Origin: Afipia sp. OHSU_II-C1
GTDB lineage: Bacteria; Pseudomonadota; Alphaproteobacteria; Rhizobiales; Xanthobacteraceae
Reading direction: 5' to 3'
DNA length: 64,000 nt
NCBI RefSeq assembly: GCF_000497575.1
Contig: NZ_APJI01000020.1
Coordinates: 98,770 to 162,769, forward strand
Of this stretch, positions 28,272 to 38,631 are shown one piece after another. Below the pieces are notes generated by a model, which saw only the letters and a list, made by a program, of their open reading frames with translations, searched no databases and had not been told where the DNA came from. How positions within the stretch are numbered: the stretch's first letter is position 1; each line of letters begins with the position of its first letter. Made by a program: the position numbers and the translations under genes.

Positions 28272-29216
28272 ATGATGCGATTCCGTCTGATTCCCGTATT
28301 CGCCCTGATGTCGGCTGCTCTGGCGGCAGTCCCGGCTCAGGCGCAGGACAAGGGCAGCGTTAATCCGAAGCCGCTTCCGCCGCTTGCCAATCCCAGCGAT
28401 CCCAACATCGCCGCAAAGGAATTGTTTGGCCGCAAGCTGGCGCCGGCTGCGCTCGCGCCGCAAGCCATCGGCTTTTACGCCAAAGGATGTGTCGCGGGCG
28501 CGGTCGCGTTGCCGATCAACGGATCGGCGTGGCAAGTCATGCGGCTGTCGCGCAATCGAAACTGGGGGCATCCCGATCTCATCGCCCTGCTCGAGCGCGT
28601 GGCGATCAAAGTACAGAAGACGGCCGGCTGGCCGGGGCTTCTGGTCGGCGACATGTCCCAGCCGCGCGGCGGGCCGATGTTCACCGGGCACGCAAGCCAC
28701 CAGATCGGACTCGATGCCGACATCTGGCTGACGCCGATGCCGAACCGTCAGCTCTCCCGCGAGGAGCGCGAAGAAACATCCGCCGTCATGATGGTGCGGA
28801 AAGATCGACTCGATATCGATCCCAGCACCTGGACGCCGACACATCTTCCGGTCATTCGCGCCGCTGCGCAGGAGCCGCAGGTCGAGCGCATCTTTGTCAA
28901 CGCCGCGATCAAGAAAGCGCTGTGCCGGGAGGCGAAAGGCGACCGGAGCTGGCTGTCCAAAGTGCGCCCGATGTACGGGCACGACTACCATTTTCATATC
29001 CGTATGAAATGCCCTCCGGGCAGCGCCAACTGCGAGGCGCAGACGCCGCCGGCCGACGGCGAGGGTTGCAGCACAGGCGACCTCGCCTACTGGTTCAGCG
29101 ACGCGGTGCTGCATCCCAAGCCGCCGCCGGTGCCGCCTAAGCCGAAGCCCCCGCTCACGCTCGCAAACCTGCCGTCCGAATGCCGGCAGGTTCTTCAGGC
29201 TCCGGACGCAAAATAG
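28272..29216 (+). CDS. mepA: Penicillin-insensitive murein endopeptidase
   Basis: Periplasmic LAS-family zinc endopeptidase that cuts D-Ala-meso-DAP cross-links in peptidoglycan. It has about 314 residues with a signal peptide ending ...VPAQAQDKG near residue 25. Metal ligands are visible in GHASHQIGLDADIW and HDYHFHIRMKCP. Cysteines near the C-terminal third fit the disulfides of MepA. A proline-rich segment (PPPVPPKPKPP) and a short tail extend the C-terminus. The start is ATG 28272 or 28275, in front of the hydrophobic leader; the longer frame from 28245 is possible but less likely. Confidence 0.92.
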   Translation: MMRFRLIPVFALMSAALAAVPAQAQDKGSVNPKPLPPLANPSDPNIAAKELFGRKLAPAALAPQAIGFYAKGCVAGAVALPINGSAWQVMRLSRNRNWGHPDLIALLERVAIKVQKTAGWPGLLVGDMSQPRGGPMFTGHASHQIGLDADIWLTPMPNRQLSREEREETSAVMMVRKDRLDIDPSTWTPTHLPVIRAAAQEPQVERIFVNAAIKKALCREAKGDRSWLSKVRPMYGHDYHFHIRMKCPPGSANCEAQTPPADGEGCSTGDLAYWFSDAVLHPKPPPVPPKPKPPLTLANLPSECRQVLQAPDAK

Positions 29217-29408
29217 CCCGGGCCCGTAACCGGGTAGCGATCCGGGACTTTACGCAGCGACCACGCCTGATATTGTCCGGGCGAACGATGCTCCAGCATG
29301 CTGCGCGCTGCCGGGGTTGCCGGAACGGCGCTTCCGCTTGTCGTCAGATGATTTGATCAAAGCCGGCTTGCGCGCGCTATTGCGCGCGCCCCGCTATGGA
29401 GCGCCCCA

Positions 29409-30227
29409 ATGACCTTTATGCCCCGTTTTCTCGTTGTCACCGCGCTTGTCTGCGCACCGTTTTTTGCGCACGCGCAGGATGCGAAGCCAACAGGTACGCC
29501 GCCGGTGGCCGCGCAGGACAAGACCCTCACCGTATTCGCAGCCGCGTCGATGAAGAACGCGCTGGACGAAGCCAATGCCGCTTACACCGCCAAGACCGGC
29601 GTGAAGGTGGTCTCGAGCTATGCCGCAAGCTCCGCGCTCGCCAAGCAGCTCGAACAGGGCGCTCCGGCGGACATCTTCATTTCGGCCGATACCGACTGGA
29701 TGGATTATTCGGCCGGCAAGAAAACCATCAGCGACACCTCGCGCGTCAACCTGCTCGGCAACAAGATCGTGCTGATCGCACCAAAGGACTCCAAGGCTGC
29801 GAACGTCACGATCGGACAGGGCTTCGATCTCGTCAAGCTCGCGGGCGACGGCAAGATCGCCACCGGCGACGTCAAGGCCGTGCCGGTCGGCAAATACGCC
29901 AAGGCCGCGCTGGAGAAACTCGGCGCATGGCAGGCGGCCGAACCGAAATTCGCCATGGCGGAAAGCGTGCGCGCGGCGCTCGCATTGGTGGCGCGCGGCG
30001 AAGCTAATCTCGGCATCGTGTACGAGACCGACGCCAAGGTCGAACCCGGCGTGAAGATCATCGGCACCTTCCCGGCGGATTCGCATCCGGCGATCATCTA
30101 TCCGGTCGCTGCGACTGCGAGTGCAAAACCTGACGCAACGCCCTATCTCGCGTTCCTTCGTTCGGCCGCGGCGAAGTCGATCTTCGAGAAGTACGGCTTC
30201 ACTTTCCTGATCAAGCCGACGTCGTAA
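29409..30227 (+). CDS. modA: Molybdate ABC transporter substrate-binding protein
   Basis: Periplasmic binding protein of 272 residues with a signal peptide ending ...FFAHAQDAK near residue 23. ModA features are FAAASMKNALDE, SSYAASSALAKQLEQGAPADIFISAD and GIVYETDA, which contribute the Ser/Ala/Val/Tyr oxyanion site. It is the first gene of modABC. The 190-base region upstream should carry the promoter; I saw only weak half-sites for ModE and do not annotate one. No modE gene is in the window. Confidence 0.95.
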   Translation: MTFMPRFLVVTALVCAPFFAHAQDAKPTGTPPVAAQDKTLTVFAAASMKNALDEANAAYTAKTGVKVVSSYAASSALAKQLEQGAPADIFISADTDWMDYSAGKKTISDTSRVNLLGNKIVLIAPKDSKAANVTIGQGFDLVKLAGDGKIATGDVKAVPVGKYAKAALEKLGAWQAAEPKFAMAESVRAALALVARGEANLGIVYETDAKVEPGVKIIGTFPADSHPAIIYPVAATASAKPDATPYLAFLRSAAAKSIFEKYGFTFLIKPTS

Positions 30228-30236
30228 CAACCCGCC

Positions 30237-30932
30237 GTGTCCGAGCTCTCCGCTGAAGAATGGACGGCGATCCTGCTCTCATTGCGGGTCGCCGCCGTCG
30301 CCACACTTGTCGCCACGCCACTCGGCATCGCCGTGGCGTGGCTTCTGGCGCGGCGGAACTTCTGGGGCAAGGCGGCGCTTGATGCGCTGATCTATCTGCC
30401 GCTGGTGCTGCCGCCGGTCGTGACCGGCTATCTGCTGCTGCTGACCTTCGGGCGTAAGGGCCTGGTCGGCGCGTGGCTTGCCGACACACTCGGTATCGTG
30501 TTCGCATTCCGCTGGACCGGCGCGGCGCTTGCCTGCGGCGTGATGTCGTTTCCCCTGCTGGTACGGCCCATCCGGCTGTCCATCGAGGCGGTGGACCGCA
30601 GGCTCGAACAGGCGGCCAGCACGCTCGGCGCCGCGCCCTGGCGCGTGTTCCTGACTGTCACACTGCCGCTTGCATTGCCGGGAATCCTGGCCGGCATGGT
30701 GCTCGGCTTCGCCAAAGCCATCGGCGAATTCGGCGCGACGATTACATTCGTCTCCAACATTCCCGGCGAAACGCAAACCATCTCGGCGGCGATCTATTCG
30801 CTGACCCAGACGCCGGACGGCGATACGGCTGCGCTGCGGCTTGTGATCGTGTCGATCGGCATTGCCATGGCCGCGCTGATCGCATCCGAGATTCTGGCGC
30901 GGCGCGCGACGGCGCGACTGCACGGGTACTAG
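30237..30932 (+). CDS. modB: Molybdate ABC transporter permease
   Basis: Inner-membrane permease of 231 residues with five to six hydrophobic segments. The EAA loop that contacts ModC reads [20 protein letters not shown]. The start is a GTG at 30237, nine bases after modA, giving the usual N-terminus. It is followed 38 bases later by modC. Together with ModA it forms a type I molybdate importer, distinct from the type II importer next to the Mop gene at 8.6-11.6 kb. Confidence 0.94.
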   Translation: MSELSAEEWTAILLSLRVAAVATLVATPLGIAVAWLLARRNFWGKAALDALIYLPLVLPPVVTGYLLLLTFGRKGLVGAWLADTLGIVFAFRWTGAALACGVMSFPLLVRPIRLSIEAVDRRLEQAASTLGAAPWRVFLTVTLPLALPGILAGMVLGFAKAIGEFGATITFVSNIPGETQTISAAIYSLTQTPDGDTAALRLVIVSIGIAMAALIASEILARRATARLHGY

Positions 30933-30970
30933 TGTGGTGGTCAGGCGAACTTCGGATTCGGGACACCAGC

Positions 30971-31642
30971 ATGCTGTCAGTCGATATTGAAAAGCAGCTT
31001 GGCGATTTCAGGCTTGAAACATCCTTCACAAGCGATGGGCTGGTGACCGGGCTGTTCGGCAATTCCGGCGCCGGCAAGACATCGATCATCAACATGATTG
31101 CCGGACTGATTGCGCCCGATCGCGGCCGGATATCGCTCGATGGCGAGGTTCTGGATGATACTGTGAGGAAGCTGCACATCCCTCCGCACCGGCGGCGGAT
31201 CGGTTACGTCTTTCAGGATGCAAGGCTGTTTCCGCATCTCAGCGTCCGGCAGAATCTCGATTACGGGCGGCGCATGAACCGGCTCGATTCGGATGCCGCC
31301 GCCGAAAAGCATACCGTTGACCTTCTCGACATCGGAGATTTGCTCGATCGACGGCCTGCGCAACTCTCCGGCGGCGAGAAGCAGCGCGTCGCGCTCGGCC
31401 GCGCGTTGCTGGCGAAGCCAAAGCTGCTGTTGCTCGACGAGCCGCTTGGGGCGCTCGATGACGAGCGGAAGGCGGAGATTCTTCCCTACTTCATCCGGCT
31501 GCGCGACGAAGCCAGCGTGCCGATGGTGTTTGTCAGCCACGATGCCGGCGAGATGCGGCGGCTGGCGACCAATGTGGTCATCCTGAAGCGCGGCAAGGTC
31601 GCCGCGAGCGGCGGTATCGAGGTTCTGCCAGCGGCGGTCTGA
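30971..31642 (+). CDS. modC: Molybdate ABC transporter ATPase, lacking the TOBE domain
   Basis: ATPase of 223 residues with Walker A GNSGAGKT near residue 30, signature LSGGEKQR near 126, Walker B LLLLDEP and switch His in VSHDAGE. Most ModC proteins are about 350 residues because a C-terminal TOBE (Mop-like) domain senses molybdate. Here the chain stops right after the ABC domain. No frameshifted TOBE remnant is apparent in the five bases before the next gene. The separate molbindin at 11.5 kb could compensate (inference). Confidence 0.9.
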   Translation: MLSVDIEKQLGDFRLETSFTSDGLVTGLFGNSGAGKTSIINMIAGLIAPDRGRISLDGEVLDDTVRKLHIPPHRRRIGYVFQDARLFPHLSVRQNLDYGRRMNRLDSDAAAEKHTVDLLDIGDLLDRRPAQLSGGEKQRVALGRALLAKPKLLLLDEPLGALDDERKAEILPYFIRLRDEASVPMVFVSHDAGEMRRLATNVVILKRGKVAASGGIEVLPAAV

Positions 31643-31647
31643 GGTCG

Positions 31648-32520
31648 TTACTTCAGCGTCGTGATCGCCGTCGCCAGATAGTCGAGCCCTTGCAATAGCG
31701 GCGGTCCGCCGCACAGCGTATAGCGCTCGGGGAGATCGATCCGCCGGTTCGCGCCATATCGCGCCAGCAGCGCCGGATGGGTGATGAACAGCGCGCCCTG
31801 ATCCTGCGCCTCGCGCGGCGGGTCCTGCAAAACCAGCACGTCGGGTCCGTCAGTGAGCAGGTGCTCAAGTGATACGAAGCCGCCCTGCTGCGCCGACATG
31901 AAACCGCCCGCTCCTGCCGATTCGCGTTGCGGTGGCCGCAATCCGGCGATCGACAGCATGCCCGATGCCAGACTGGCCGGACCTTCCCGGTATCCTTCGC
32001 GCTGAATCACCAGCGCCGTCAGCGGCGGCTTCAACGCGACTGCCGACAGCCTCGCTTCGGCCTGCTCGATCTGGCGCGCCAATGCCTCGCCGCGTTCGGG
32101 ATGACCGACAAGCTTTCCCACCTCGATGGCCTGACGGCGCGCATCGGCGAGATTGCGGATCAGTTCGACGTCCACGACGCGAATGCCCATCGCGCTCAGC
32201 ATGGCATGGATCGGGCGATGGCTGGGCCCGCCGAGCACCAGATCGGGCGCGAGATTCACGACCGATTCCGCGTCCCAATCCAGACGGGGAAACGCCGCGG
32301 CCTTGTCCGTCATGACAGACAGAAGCGGATTGACCGCATAGGGCGACAACCCGGCAATCTGGGCGGGGTCGGCCAGCGCGAGCAGCAACTGATCGGCACA
32401 GAGGTTGAAGGACACGATGCGCCGCGGCGGCCCGTCTGCACGCACGTCCTGCGCGGTACTGCACAACGCCGCGAACATGGCCGAAACAAGTATGGTCGCA
32501 AAGATGGTTCTCTTGATCAT
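31648..32520 (-). CDS. Cobalamin/Fe3+-siderophore-type ABC substrate-binding protein
   Basis: Periplasmic binding protein of 290 residues, BtuF/FhuD class, with a signal peptide (hydrophobic residues 5-22, ending ...CSTAQDV). Family segments are RRIVSFNLCADQLLLAL, LAPDLVLGG and the two-domain helix linker. It is convergent with modC and divergent from the permease and ATPase genes that complete the importer. No TonB receptor or riboswitch is nearby, so the cargo (iron chelate, heme or cobalamin) cannot be set. Confidence 0.84.
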   Translation of the reverse strand: MIKRTIFATILVSAMFAALCSTAQDVRADGPPRRIVSFNLCADQLLLALADPAQIAGLSPYAVNPLLSVMTDKAAAFPRLDWDAESVVNLAPDLVLGGPSHRPIHAMLSAMGIRVVDVELIRNLADARRQAIEVGKLVGHPERGEALARQIEQAEARLSAVALKPPLTALVIQREGYREGPASLASGMLSIAGLRPPQRESAGAGGFMSAQQGGFVSLEHLLTDGPDVLVLQDPPREAQDQGALFITHPALLARYGANRRIDLPERYTLCGGPPLLQGLDYLATAITTLK

Positions 32521-32592
32521 GACAGCCTGTTATGCCACGCCAATTGCATTGCGTCAGCGGCCCTTCCTGCTGCGGAGATATGCCGGAACAAG

Positions 32593-33615
32593 ATGAAGAG
32601 CGATCCCCAAAGCGATACTCAGGGCTCCCTGCTGACCGCGACGCTCGCCGTTCTGGTGGCGGTGCTGTTCGTGCTGTCGCTGATGACCGGACCTGCATCC
32701 TTTTCGCCGCGCACGGTCATTGCAGCATTGTTTTCCGATCAGGGTGTGGCGTCGATTATCGTCCGCGACATTCGTTTGCCGAGAACCCTCCTGGCCATGC
32801 TGATCGGCGCCACGTTCGGGCTGGCCGGCGCATCGTTGCAGGGCCTGCTGCGCAATCCGCTCGCCGAACCGTCGCTGTTCGGCGCACCGCAGGCGGCAGC
32901 GGCTGCGGCGGCGGCGATCATGGCGTTTGGTCTCGCCAATGCGCTGTCGCTGGCGGTGCCGCTCGCCGGCATCGCGGGTGCGCTGCTCTCGGTCGGCGCA
33001 CTGGTCGCCATTGCCGGACGCCGCGCCTCGCTGACAGTGACTCTGCTGGCGGGCCTCGCGCTCGCCAGTCTCGCGGGGGCAGCTATCGCCCTCATTCTCA
33101 ATCTTGCGCCCAATCCGTACATCGCACTGGAGATCGCATTCTGGCTGCTCGGCTCGCTGCGCGATCGCAGCATGGAGCACGTCTGGCTTGCCGCACCCTT
33201 CATGATCGTGAGCTGGTTCGTGCTGGCGTATAACGCGACAGCCTTTCGCGCACTCACGCTGGGCGAAGACGCCGCGGCCTCGCTCGGCGTCAATGTCGAG
33301 CGCACGCGCGTGCTGGTGGTGATCGGCGTGGCGATCGGCGTCGGCGCTGCCGTCTCGGTCGCGGGCGCCATCTCGTTCGTGGGACTGGTCGCGCCGCATC
33401 TGGTGCGGCGATTCTATGGATCGGACCCTGCGCGCGTGCTGCTGCCGGCATCACTGGCGGGCGCGGCGCTGCTGATGGCGGCGGATATCGCGGTGCGCCT
33501 GATCCCCGCCGTGATCGAGATCAAGATCGGCGTGGTCACGGCGCTGATCGGCGTGCCGTTCTTCCTGGCGATGATCTTCCATGAGCGCCGCGCATTGGAG
33601 GACAGCACGCAATGA
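32593..33615 (+). CDS. FecCD-family ABC permease
   Basis: Inner-membrane permease of 340 residues with about ten hydrophobic segments. Hallmarks are RDIRLPRTLLAMLIGATFGLAG, QGLLRNPLAEPSLFG and AGAISFVGLVAPHLVRR. The start ATG 32593 is 73 bases from the divergent binding-protein gene, too short for a large riboswitch. The stop overlaps the ATPase start by four bases. It belongs with the flanking genes as one type II importer. Confidence 0.9.
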   Translation: MKSDPQSDTQGSLLTATLAVLVAVLFVLSLMTGPASFSPRTVIAALFSDQGVASIIVRDIRLPRTLLAMLIGATFGLAGASLQGLLRNPLAEPSLFGAPQAAAAAAAAIMAFGLANALSLAVPLAGIAGALLSVGALVAIAGRRASLTVTLLAGLALASLAGAAIALILNLAPNPYIALEIAFWLLGSLRDRSMEHVWLAAPFMIVSWFVLAYNATAFRALTLGEDAAASLGVNVERTRVLVVIGVAIGVGAAVSVAGAISFVGLVAPHLVRRFYGSDPARVLLPASLAGAALLMAADIAVRLIPAVIEIKIGVVTALIGVPFFLAMIFHERRALEDSTQ

Positions 33616-34397
33616 AACCGAACAATGCGCCGCGCCTCGTCGCTTCCGGCATCACGGCCACCCGTGGGTCACGCCGGATCGTGGACAATGCCGATCTGAC
33701 TTTGAATGCCGGTGAACTCACAATTCTCGCCGGACCCAACGGCGCCGGCAAAACCACACTGGCGCGCGCCATGGCCGGTGTGATGAGAACGGAGGGTTCA
33801 ATCGCCTTCGATGGCGTCGCCTTGCGGAACATGCCACCCCGCGCACGCGCGCAGGCCATTTCCTATCTGCCGCAGGGACATGAATTTCACTGGCCGATGC
33901 GGGTGGACAGCATCGTTGCGCTCGGACGCGAACCTCATGCCGATCCGTTCTCGCAGACGTCGGTGAAAGACCGCATCGCCATCGAGCGCGCCATCGAGGC
34001 AACCGCTGTCGGCGAGTTTTCTTCGCGGCTGATTACGACACTGTCAGGCGGGGAACGGGCGCGCGTCGCCATCGCGCGGGCCCTCGCCACCGAAGCGTCG
34101 GTCTTGATCGCAGATGAGCCGACGACCTCGCTGGATGAGCGCCACCAATTGATTGTCATGGATCTGCTTCAGCGGATCGCCCATGGCGGCACCGCCGTGC
34201 TTGCGATCATTCACGATCTCGCTTTGGCAATGCGGTTCGCCGATCGCGTGGTCATCATGAACGAGGGCCGTATCGTCGCCAACGATACCCCGCAGCTTGC
34301 TCTGACGCCCGACCGGATTGCGGAGATCTTCGGCATCTCGGTGAACCGCGTCGAGACGCCGGACGGGCCGCTGCTGCTGCCGTCGCGCGCGCTGTAA
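33612..34397 (+). CDS. FecE/HmuV-type ABC importer ATPase
   Basis: ATPase of 261 residues with Walker A GPNGAGKTT near residue 42, signature LSGGERAR near 145, Walker B VLIADEP and switch His in IIHDLAL. It overlaps the permease gene (ATGA) and ends the operon, converging on the antiporter gene. The sequence resembles HmuV/FecE ATPases, so iron or heme is a reasonable guess; the binding protein gives no more detail. Confidence 0.9.
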   Translation: MKPNNAPRLVASGITATRGSRRIVDNADLTLNAGELTILAGPNGAGKTTLARAMAGVMRTEGSIAFDGVALRNMPPRARAQAISYLPQGHEFHWPMRVDSIVALGREPHADPFSQTSVKDRIAIERAIEATAVGEFSSRLITTLSGGERARVAIARALATEASVLIADEPTTSLDERHQLIVMDLLQRIAHGGTAVLAIIHDLALAMRFADRVVIMNEGRIVANDTPQLALTPDRIAEIFGISVNRVETPDGPLLLPSRAL

Positions 34398-34402
34398 CCA
34401 GC

Positions 34403-36199
34403 TCAGCTCCCGAGCAGCCGGGTCCCGATCCGCGACAGCTTCCGTCTGGCGGCGGCGGTGCGGCTCAGTTCAGGGGCCGGCGGCTCCTCGTCCTCCGGCA
34501 GCCGCAGACCGACCACATTCACCCGGTTGCCGCCGATGCTCCGCGCCACCAGTACAATGGAATCGAGCGGCAAGGTCGCGCCGACGCGGGGCGCATGATC
34601 GAGATGAATGTCGAAATAATCCGCCAGTGTCAGATGCGCGTCGCTGGAGGCGATGGTGACGCCGTAAATATCGGCAACATCCTTGAGGGTCACGTCGCCA
34701 GGCATCATGAAGTCGCCGAGCAGATGCGGGTCCGGCGCCGGCACCACCGGCATGTCGACAAAGAAGCGATCCAGCGCCTCGGCTTTCTCCGGCGGCGCGA
34801 GCAGATAGAGGTAATCGCCCTTGACCACCGGCTCGGCTTCGACCGGCGACAGAATCTTCTCGTCGCGGATCACCAGCGTCGGCTTCGACCATGACGGGAT
34901 CAGCCCGCGCTTCAGGAACAGGCTGTTGGCGCGGACCGGATAACCCACAAGCTGCTGTTCGAGCTGTCCCGGCAGATCGAGCTCGACGCGCCGGGGCCCG
35001 CGATCAGCCCGCGGCAACGCCACATGCAGGCGACGCGCCGCAGCAGCGAGGGTCCAGCCTTGCAGCAGCAGCGAAATAATGACAACCACGAAGGCGACGT
35101 CGAAATACACCTGCGCGTTTGGCAGCCCGACCAGCATCGGGATCGAGGCCAGAAAGATCGCGACCGCGCCGCGCAGGCCGACCCAGGCGATGAAAGTCCT
35201 TTCGCGCCAGTTGAACGGGAACGGCGCGAGGCAAAGAAACACCGCGACCGGCCGCGCCACCAGCATCAGCACCAGCGCCACCGCAACGGCCGGCAGCACC
35301 GTCGACAAGGTTCGTTCGGGTGAGACCAGCAAGCCGAGCAACACGAACATCACGATCTGCGCCAGCCATGTCGCGGCATCGAGGAACGCGACAACGGAAT
35401 TGTGCGCGCGGGTCGGACGGTTTCCGATGATCATGCCGGCGAGATAAACAGCGAGAAATCCCGACGCGTGCGAGATCTGGGATACGCCGAAAATCACCAG
35501 TGCTGCGGTTGTCACAAAGGGCGCATGCAGTCCCTGCGGCAGGGAGATGCGATTCAGGGCGAATACGACAAGCCAGCCGCCGATGGCTCCGAAAAGCACA
35601 CCGAGCACGCTCTCGCGTGCGAGTTGAAGCACGATATGTCCCGCCGAGCTTTGGCCGACCGACAGGAATTCCACCAGCATCAAGGTGAGGAAGATCGCAA
35701 ACGGATCGTTGGTCCCGGATTCCACCTCAAGGGTCGCGCCGACGCGAGGACGCAGACGAAGACCCTGGCTGTGCACCAGAAGGAACACGGCAGCCGCGTC
35801 GGTAGAGCCCACGACAGCGCCGACCAGCAGCGCCTCGGGCCAGCCGATCCCGAGCGCGTATTTGGCGACGGGTGCTGTAATCAGCGCAGAGAGAAGCACG
35901 CCGATGGTGGCCAGCGCCGCCGATGGCGCCAGCACGGCGCGGATGCTCTGGAAGCGGGTCTTCAGGCCGCCGTCGAACAGGATCAGCGCCAGCGCCACCG
36001 AGCCGACCAGATAGGTCGATTGCACGTCATCGAAGCGGATGCCGCCGGGACCGCTGTCGCCTGCTAGGATACCGACAAAAAGGAAGACCAGCAGCAATGG
36101 GGCGCCGAAGCGCAGCGCCAGGAGGCTCGAGAGGATGCCCGCCATCACGAGGACCGAGCCGAGCAGAATGGCAATACTGACCGAGTCGAGGGATGCCAT
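34403..36199 (-). CDS. CvrA/NhaP2-type potassium(sodium)/proton antiporter
   Basis: Protein of 598 residues. The N-terminal 400 form a CPA1 antiporter domain with about 12 hydrophobic segments, including GDSGPGGI, VGSTDAAAVF and ESGTNDPFAIF, where the transport Asp resides. The C-terminal third is cytosolic, with a TrkA-C-like domain (SLFLKRGLIPSWSKPTLVIR, YLYLLAPPEKAE) and a CorC/HlyC-like end (PRVGATLPLDSIVLVARSI). This is the K+/H+ antiporter layout used for osmotic adaptation. The MscS channel gene starts 260 bases away, divergently, a related osmotic function. Confidence 0.9.
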   Translation of the reverse strand: MASLDSVSIAILLGSVLVMAGILSSLLALRFGAPLLLVFLFVGILAGDSGPGGIRFDDVQSTYLVGSVALALILFDGGLKTRFQSIRAVLAPSAALATIGVLLSALITAPVAKYALGIGWPEALLVGAVVGSTDAAAVFLLVHSQGLRLRPRVGATLEVESGTNDPFAIFLTLMLVEFLSVGQSSAGHIVLQLARESVLGVLFGAIGGWLVVFALNRISLPQGLHAPFVTTAALVIFGVSQISHASGFLAVYLAGMIIGNRPTRAHNSVVAFLDAATWLAQIVMFVLLGLLVSPERTLSTVLPAVAVALVLMLVARPVAVFLCLAPFPFNWRERTFIAWVGLRGAVAIFLASIPMLVGLPNAQVYFDVAFVVVIISLLLQGWTLAAAARRLHVALPRADRGPRRVELDLPGQLEQQLVGYPVRANSLFLKRGLIPSWSKPTLVIRDEKILSPVEAEPVVKGDYLYLLAPPEKAEALDRFFVDMPVVPAPDPHLLGDFMMPGDVTLKDVADIYGVTIASSDAHLTLADYFDIHLDHAPRVGATLPLDSIVLVARSIGGNRVNVVGLRLPEDEEPPAPELSRTAAARRKLSRIGTRLLGS

Positions 36200-36460
36200 T
36201 AGCCGTGTGTCTCTCCGTGCATCGGTACGAGCCCCGAAATGCCTGCAAATTCATGAATATCGTCGCCGCCGCCCGCCGCCAACCGATTTGTCGTTCTCAT
36301 CCCTGTTGTGCCGGATTTGCTGGTGTTAAGTCGGCCCCACGCCGGATTCTCACACGCCCATAGCGGCGGAATGTGGGAATCTGGCGCAGTGATCGAATCG
36401 AACCCAGGTCGAAGCCAAGGCAGCCGAAACCGGCCTGCCTCCTTTTGAGGTGAGTTGCCC

Positions 36461-37774
36461 ATGGAATGGGATGATATCCAGCAGGCGCTGCAGGCGAGCA
36501 TCAAATCCGCCGAGGCCTATCTCGTATCGCCCTGGTTCTACATGCAGGCGGGCATCGTCCTGGCCGCCGCGGGCCTGTCACTGGCCCTGGCGAGCTTTCT
36601 GCGCGCGCGGGTGAACCCGACATCGCTGGCGATGGGGCTTCCGGCGCCGCTGCGCGCGCTGATCCGTGTCCTGATGAGCCGCGCAGGCACGATCATCTTC
36701 GCGCTGCTGATCAGCATCTCCCGCGCCATCATCGTGAAAGCCGAGGTAATGCGGCACGGCTACCTGCTGTCCACCGCAGCCAGTCTGGCGACCGCGTGGG
36801 TCATCATCCGGCTGGCGACGGGGCTGATCCGGAATGAACTCGTGGTCCGTGCGGTCTCGGTGGCAGCGTGGATCGTGGCCGCCCTGAGCATTATCGGCAA
36901 GCTGGACGATGTGGCGGCCGCGCTGGACTCCGTCGCGATCCCGCTCGGCGCACTGCGTGTCACCCCTCTGCTGGTCCTGAAGGTCGCAGTGTCACTCGGC
37001 ATCGCGCTCTGGCTGGTCAACATCCTCGGCAACTTCCTCGAAGCCCGCATTTCGCGCTCCCGCGATCTTACACCATCGGTTCAGGTGCTGCTGATCAAGA
37101 TGGTCCGCCTGGCGCTGATGGTTGCCGCATTCGCAGTGGTCATGAGCGCCGCGGGCATCGATCTGTCCGCCTTCGCGCTGTTTTCCGGCGCCATCGGCGT
37201 CGGTCTCGGCTTCGGCCTGCAGAAGATCGTCGCCAATTTCATCAGCGGCGTGATCCTGCTGGCGGACAAATCGGTGAAGCCCGGCGACCTCATCACCATC
37301 GGCGACAGTTCGGGAAAGATCAGCGCGATGAACACGCGCTATATTTCCGTCGCGGCGGGTGACGGCCGCGAAATCCTGATTCCGAATGAAGATCTGGTGA
37401 CCCAGCGGGTGGTCAACTGGACCTATACCAACAGGAACATGCTGGTGAAGGTCAACTTCGCGACCAACTACGATGCCGACCCGAATGTGGTGTGCAAGCT
37501 CGCGATTGACATCGCAACCCAGACCGCGAACGTCGCGACCTTCAAGGCGCCGAACTGCCTGCTCACGGAGTTCGCCGAAACCGGCATGAAGTTCTCGCTG
37601 ACCTTCTGGGTGGCTGACCTCGATGTCGGCGCCGACAACATTCGCAGCGAGGTGATGCTGAAGCTGTGGAACGCCTTCAAGAGCGAGAACATCCGCGTGC
37701 CGTATCCGGTGCGCGAAATCCGCGTGCGCGGCGGCGCGCTACCGGTCGAAACCGTTGTCGACGTGCAAAGCTGA
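36461..37774 (+). CDS. MscS-family mechanosensitive ion channel
   Basis: Membrane protein of 437 residues with four to six hydrophobic segments. The pore helix and beta domain follow the MscS pattern: [21 protein letters not shown] near residue 250, then [27 protein letters not shown] and a C-terminal alpha/beta domain. It would release solutes on hypo-osmotic shock. The ATG 36461 start follows a GAGGTGA ribosome site. The stop overlaps the sfsA start, so the two are co-translated. Confidence 0.9.
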   Translation: MEWDDIQQALQASIKSAEAYLVSPWFYMQAGIVLAAAGLSLALASFLRARVNPTSLAMGLPAPLRALIRVLMSRAGTIIFALLISISRAIIVKAEVMRHGYLLSTAASLATAWVIIRLATGLIRNELVVRAVSVAAWIVAALSIIGKLDDVAAALDSVAIPLGALRVTPLLVLKVAVSLGIALWLVNILGNFLEARISRSRDLTPSVQVLLIKMVRLALMVAAFAVVMSAAGIDLSAFALFSGAIGVGLGFGLQKIVANFISGVILLADKSVKPGDLITIGDSSGKISAMNTRYISVAAGDGREILIPNEDLVTQRVVNWTYTNRNMLVKVNFATNYDADPNVVCKLAIDIATQTANVATFKAPNCLLTEFAETGMKFSLTFWVADLDVGADNIRSEVMLKLWNAFKSENIRVPYPVREIRVRGGALPVETVVDVQS

Positions 37775-38502
37775 TGCGCTTTGCCAGCGAACTGATGCCG
37801 GCGACCCTGATCCGCCGCTACAAGCGTTTTCTCGCCGACGTCGAACTCGCCGACGGCAGCGTCATCACCGCGCATGTCGCCAATCCCGGCGCCATGACCG
37901 GCCTGCAGGCCGAAGGGGCGCGGGTCTGGCTGTCGAAGTCGCCGAGCCTTGCGCGCAAGCTGCCCTACTCCTGGGAACTGATCGAGGTGGACTTCGGCAG
38001 CGGTGTTGAGCTGACCGGCGTCAACACCATGCATCCCAATCCGGTGGTCGCCGAAGCACTCGCAGCCGGCGCGATTCCGGAATTGACGGGCTATGCAAGC
38101 ATTCGCCGCGAGGTGAAGTACGGCCGCACCATCAACGGCAAGGGCTCACGCGTCGACTTTCTGCTGGAAGATCCTTCGCGGCCACCCTGTTATGTCGAAG
38201 TCAAGAACGTGCACCTCATGAGGCGCCAAGGCGTCGCCGAGTTCCCGGATTCGGTCACCGCGCGCGGCGCCAAGCATCTCGACGAGTTGGCGGAGATGGT
38301 CGCCTCGGGCGCCCGCGCGGTGATGCTGTTCGTCATCCAGATCGGCTCGGCCCAATCGTTTGCACTGGCGCGCGACATCGATCCGGCCTATGCGCGGGCC
38401 TTCGACAGGGCCCGGCTGGCCGGCGTCGAGGCTCTTGCGTGGACATGCGATGTCACCCGCCGCGATATCAGGCTGGGGCGTTTCATTCCGATCGAGACCT
38501 AA
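37774..38502 (+). CDS. sfsA: Sugar fermentation stimulation protein SfsA
   Basis: Protein of 242 residues, full length. SfsA motifs include [43 protein letters not shown] and [13 protein letters not shown]. The D-x-n-E-V-K pattern resembles PD-(D/E)XK nucleases, and the family has been linked to nucleic-acid binding; its role remains unclear. The start overlaps the MscS stop by one base. A short hairpin follows the stop. Confidence 0.93.
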   Translation: MRFASELMPATLIRRYKRFLADVELADGSVITAHVANPGAMTGLQAEGARVWLSKSPSLARKLPYSWELIEVDFGSGVELTGVNTMHPNPVVAEALAAGAIPELTGYASIRREVKYGRTINGKGSRVDFLLEDPSRPPCYVEVKNVHLMRRQGVAEFPDSVTARGAKHLDELAEMVASGARAVMLFVIQIGSAQSFALARDIDPAYARAFDRARLAGVEALAWTCDVTRRDIRLGRFIPIET

Positions 38503-38503
38503 A

Positions 38504-38521
38504 CAGGGCAGAAATGCCCTG
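38504..38521 (+). terminator. Possible weak terminator after sfsA
   Basis: CAGGGCA and TGCCCTG pair around a GAAA tetraloop just after the sfsA stop. There is no T-run (GAAAACAGG follows), so it may be an RNA-stabilising or Rho-assisted end rather than an intrinsic terminator. Confidence 0.35.
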
Positions 38522-38631
38522 AAAACAGGGCTGGGCAGCCCGGCGGATGCTGCGGCTTGCACTGGGGGCTGCATCCATTAAATTGGGCGGATGCACCCTC
38601 AAATTTCCTCGATTTCAAGCCAGATTCGCTC

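Noticed and set aside
29370..29408. ModE operator before modA
   Set aside because: Two CGCTAT half-sites are present, but not in the inverted spacing of a ModE site.
32521..32592. Cobalamin riboswitch before the permease gene
   Set aside because: Only 72 bases lie between the divergent genes, too few for the aptamer, and no B12-box-like sequence is seen.
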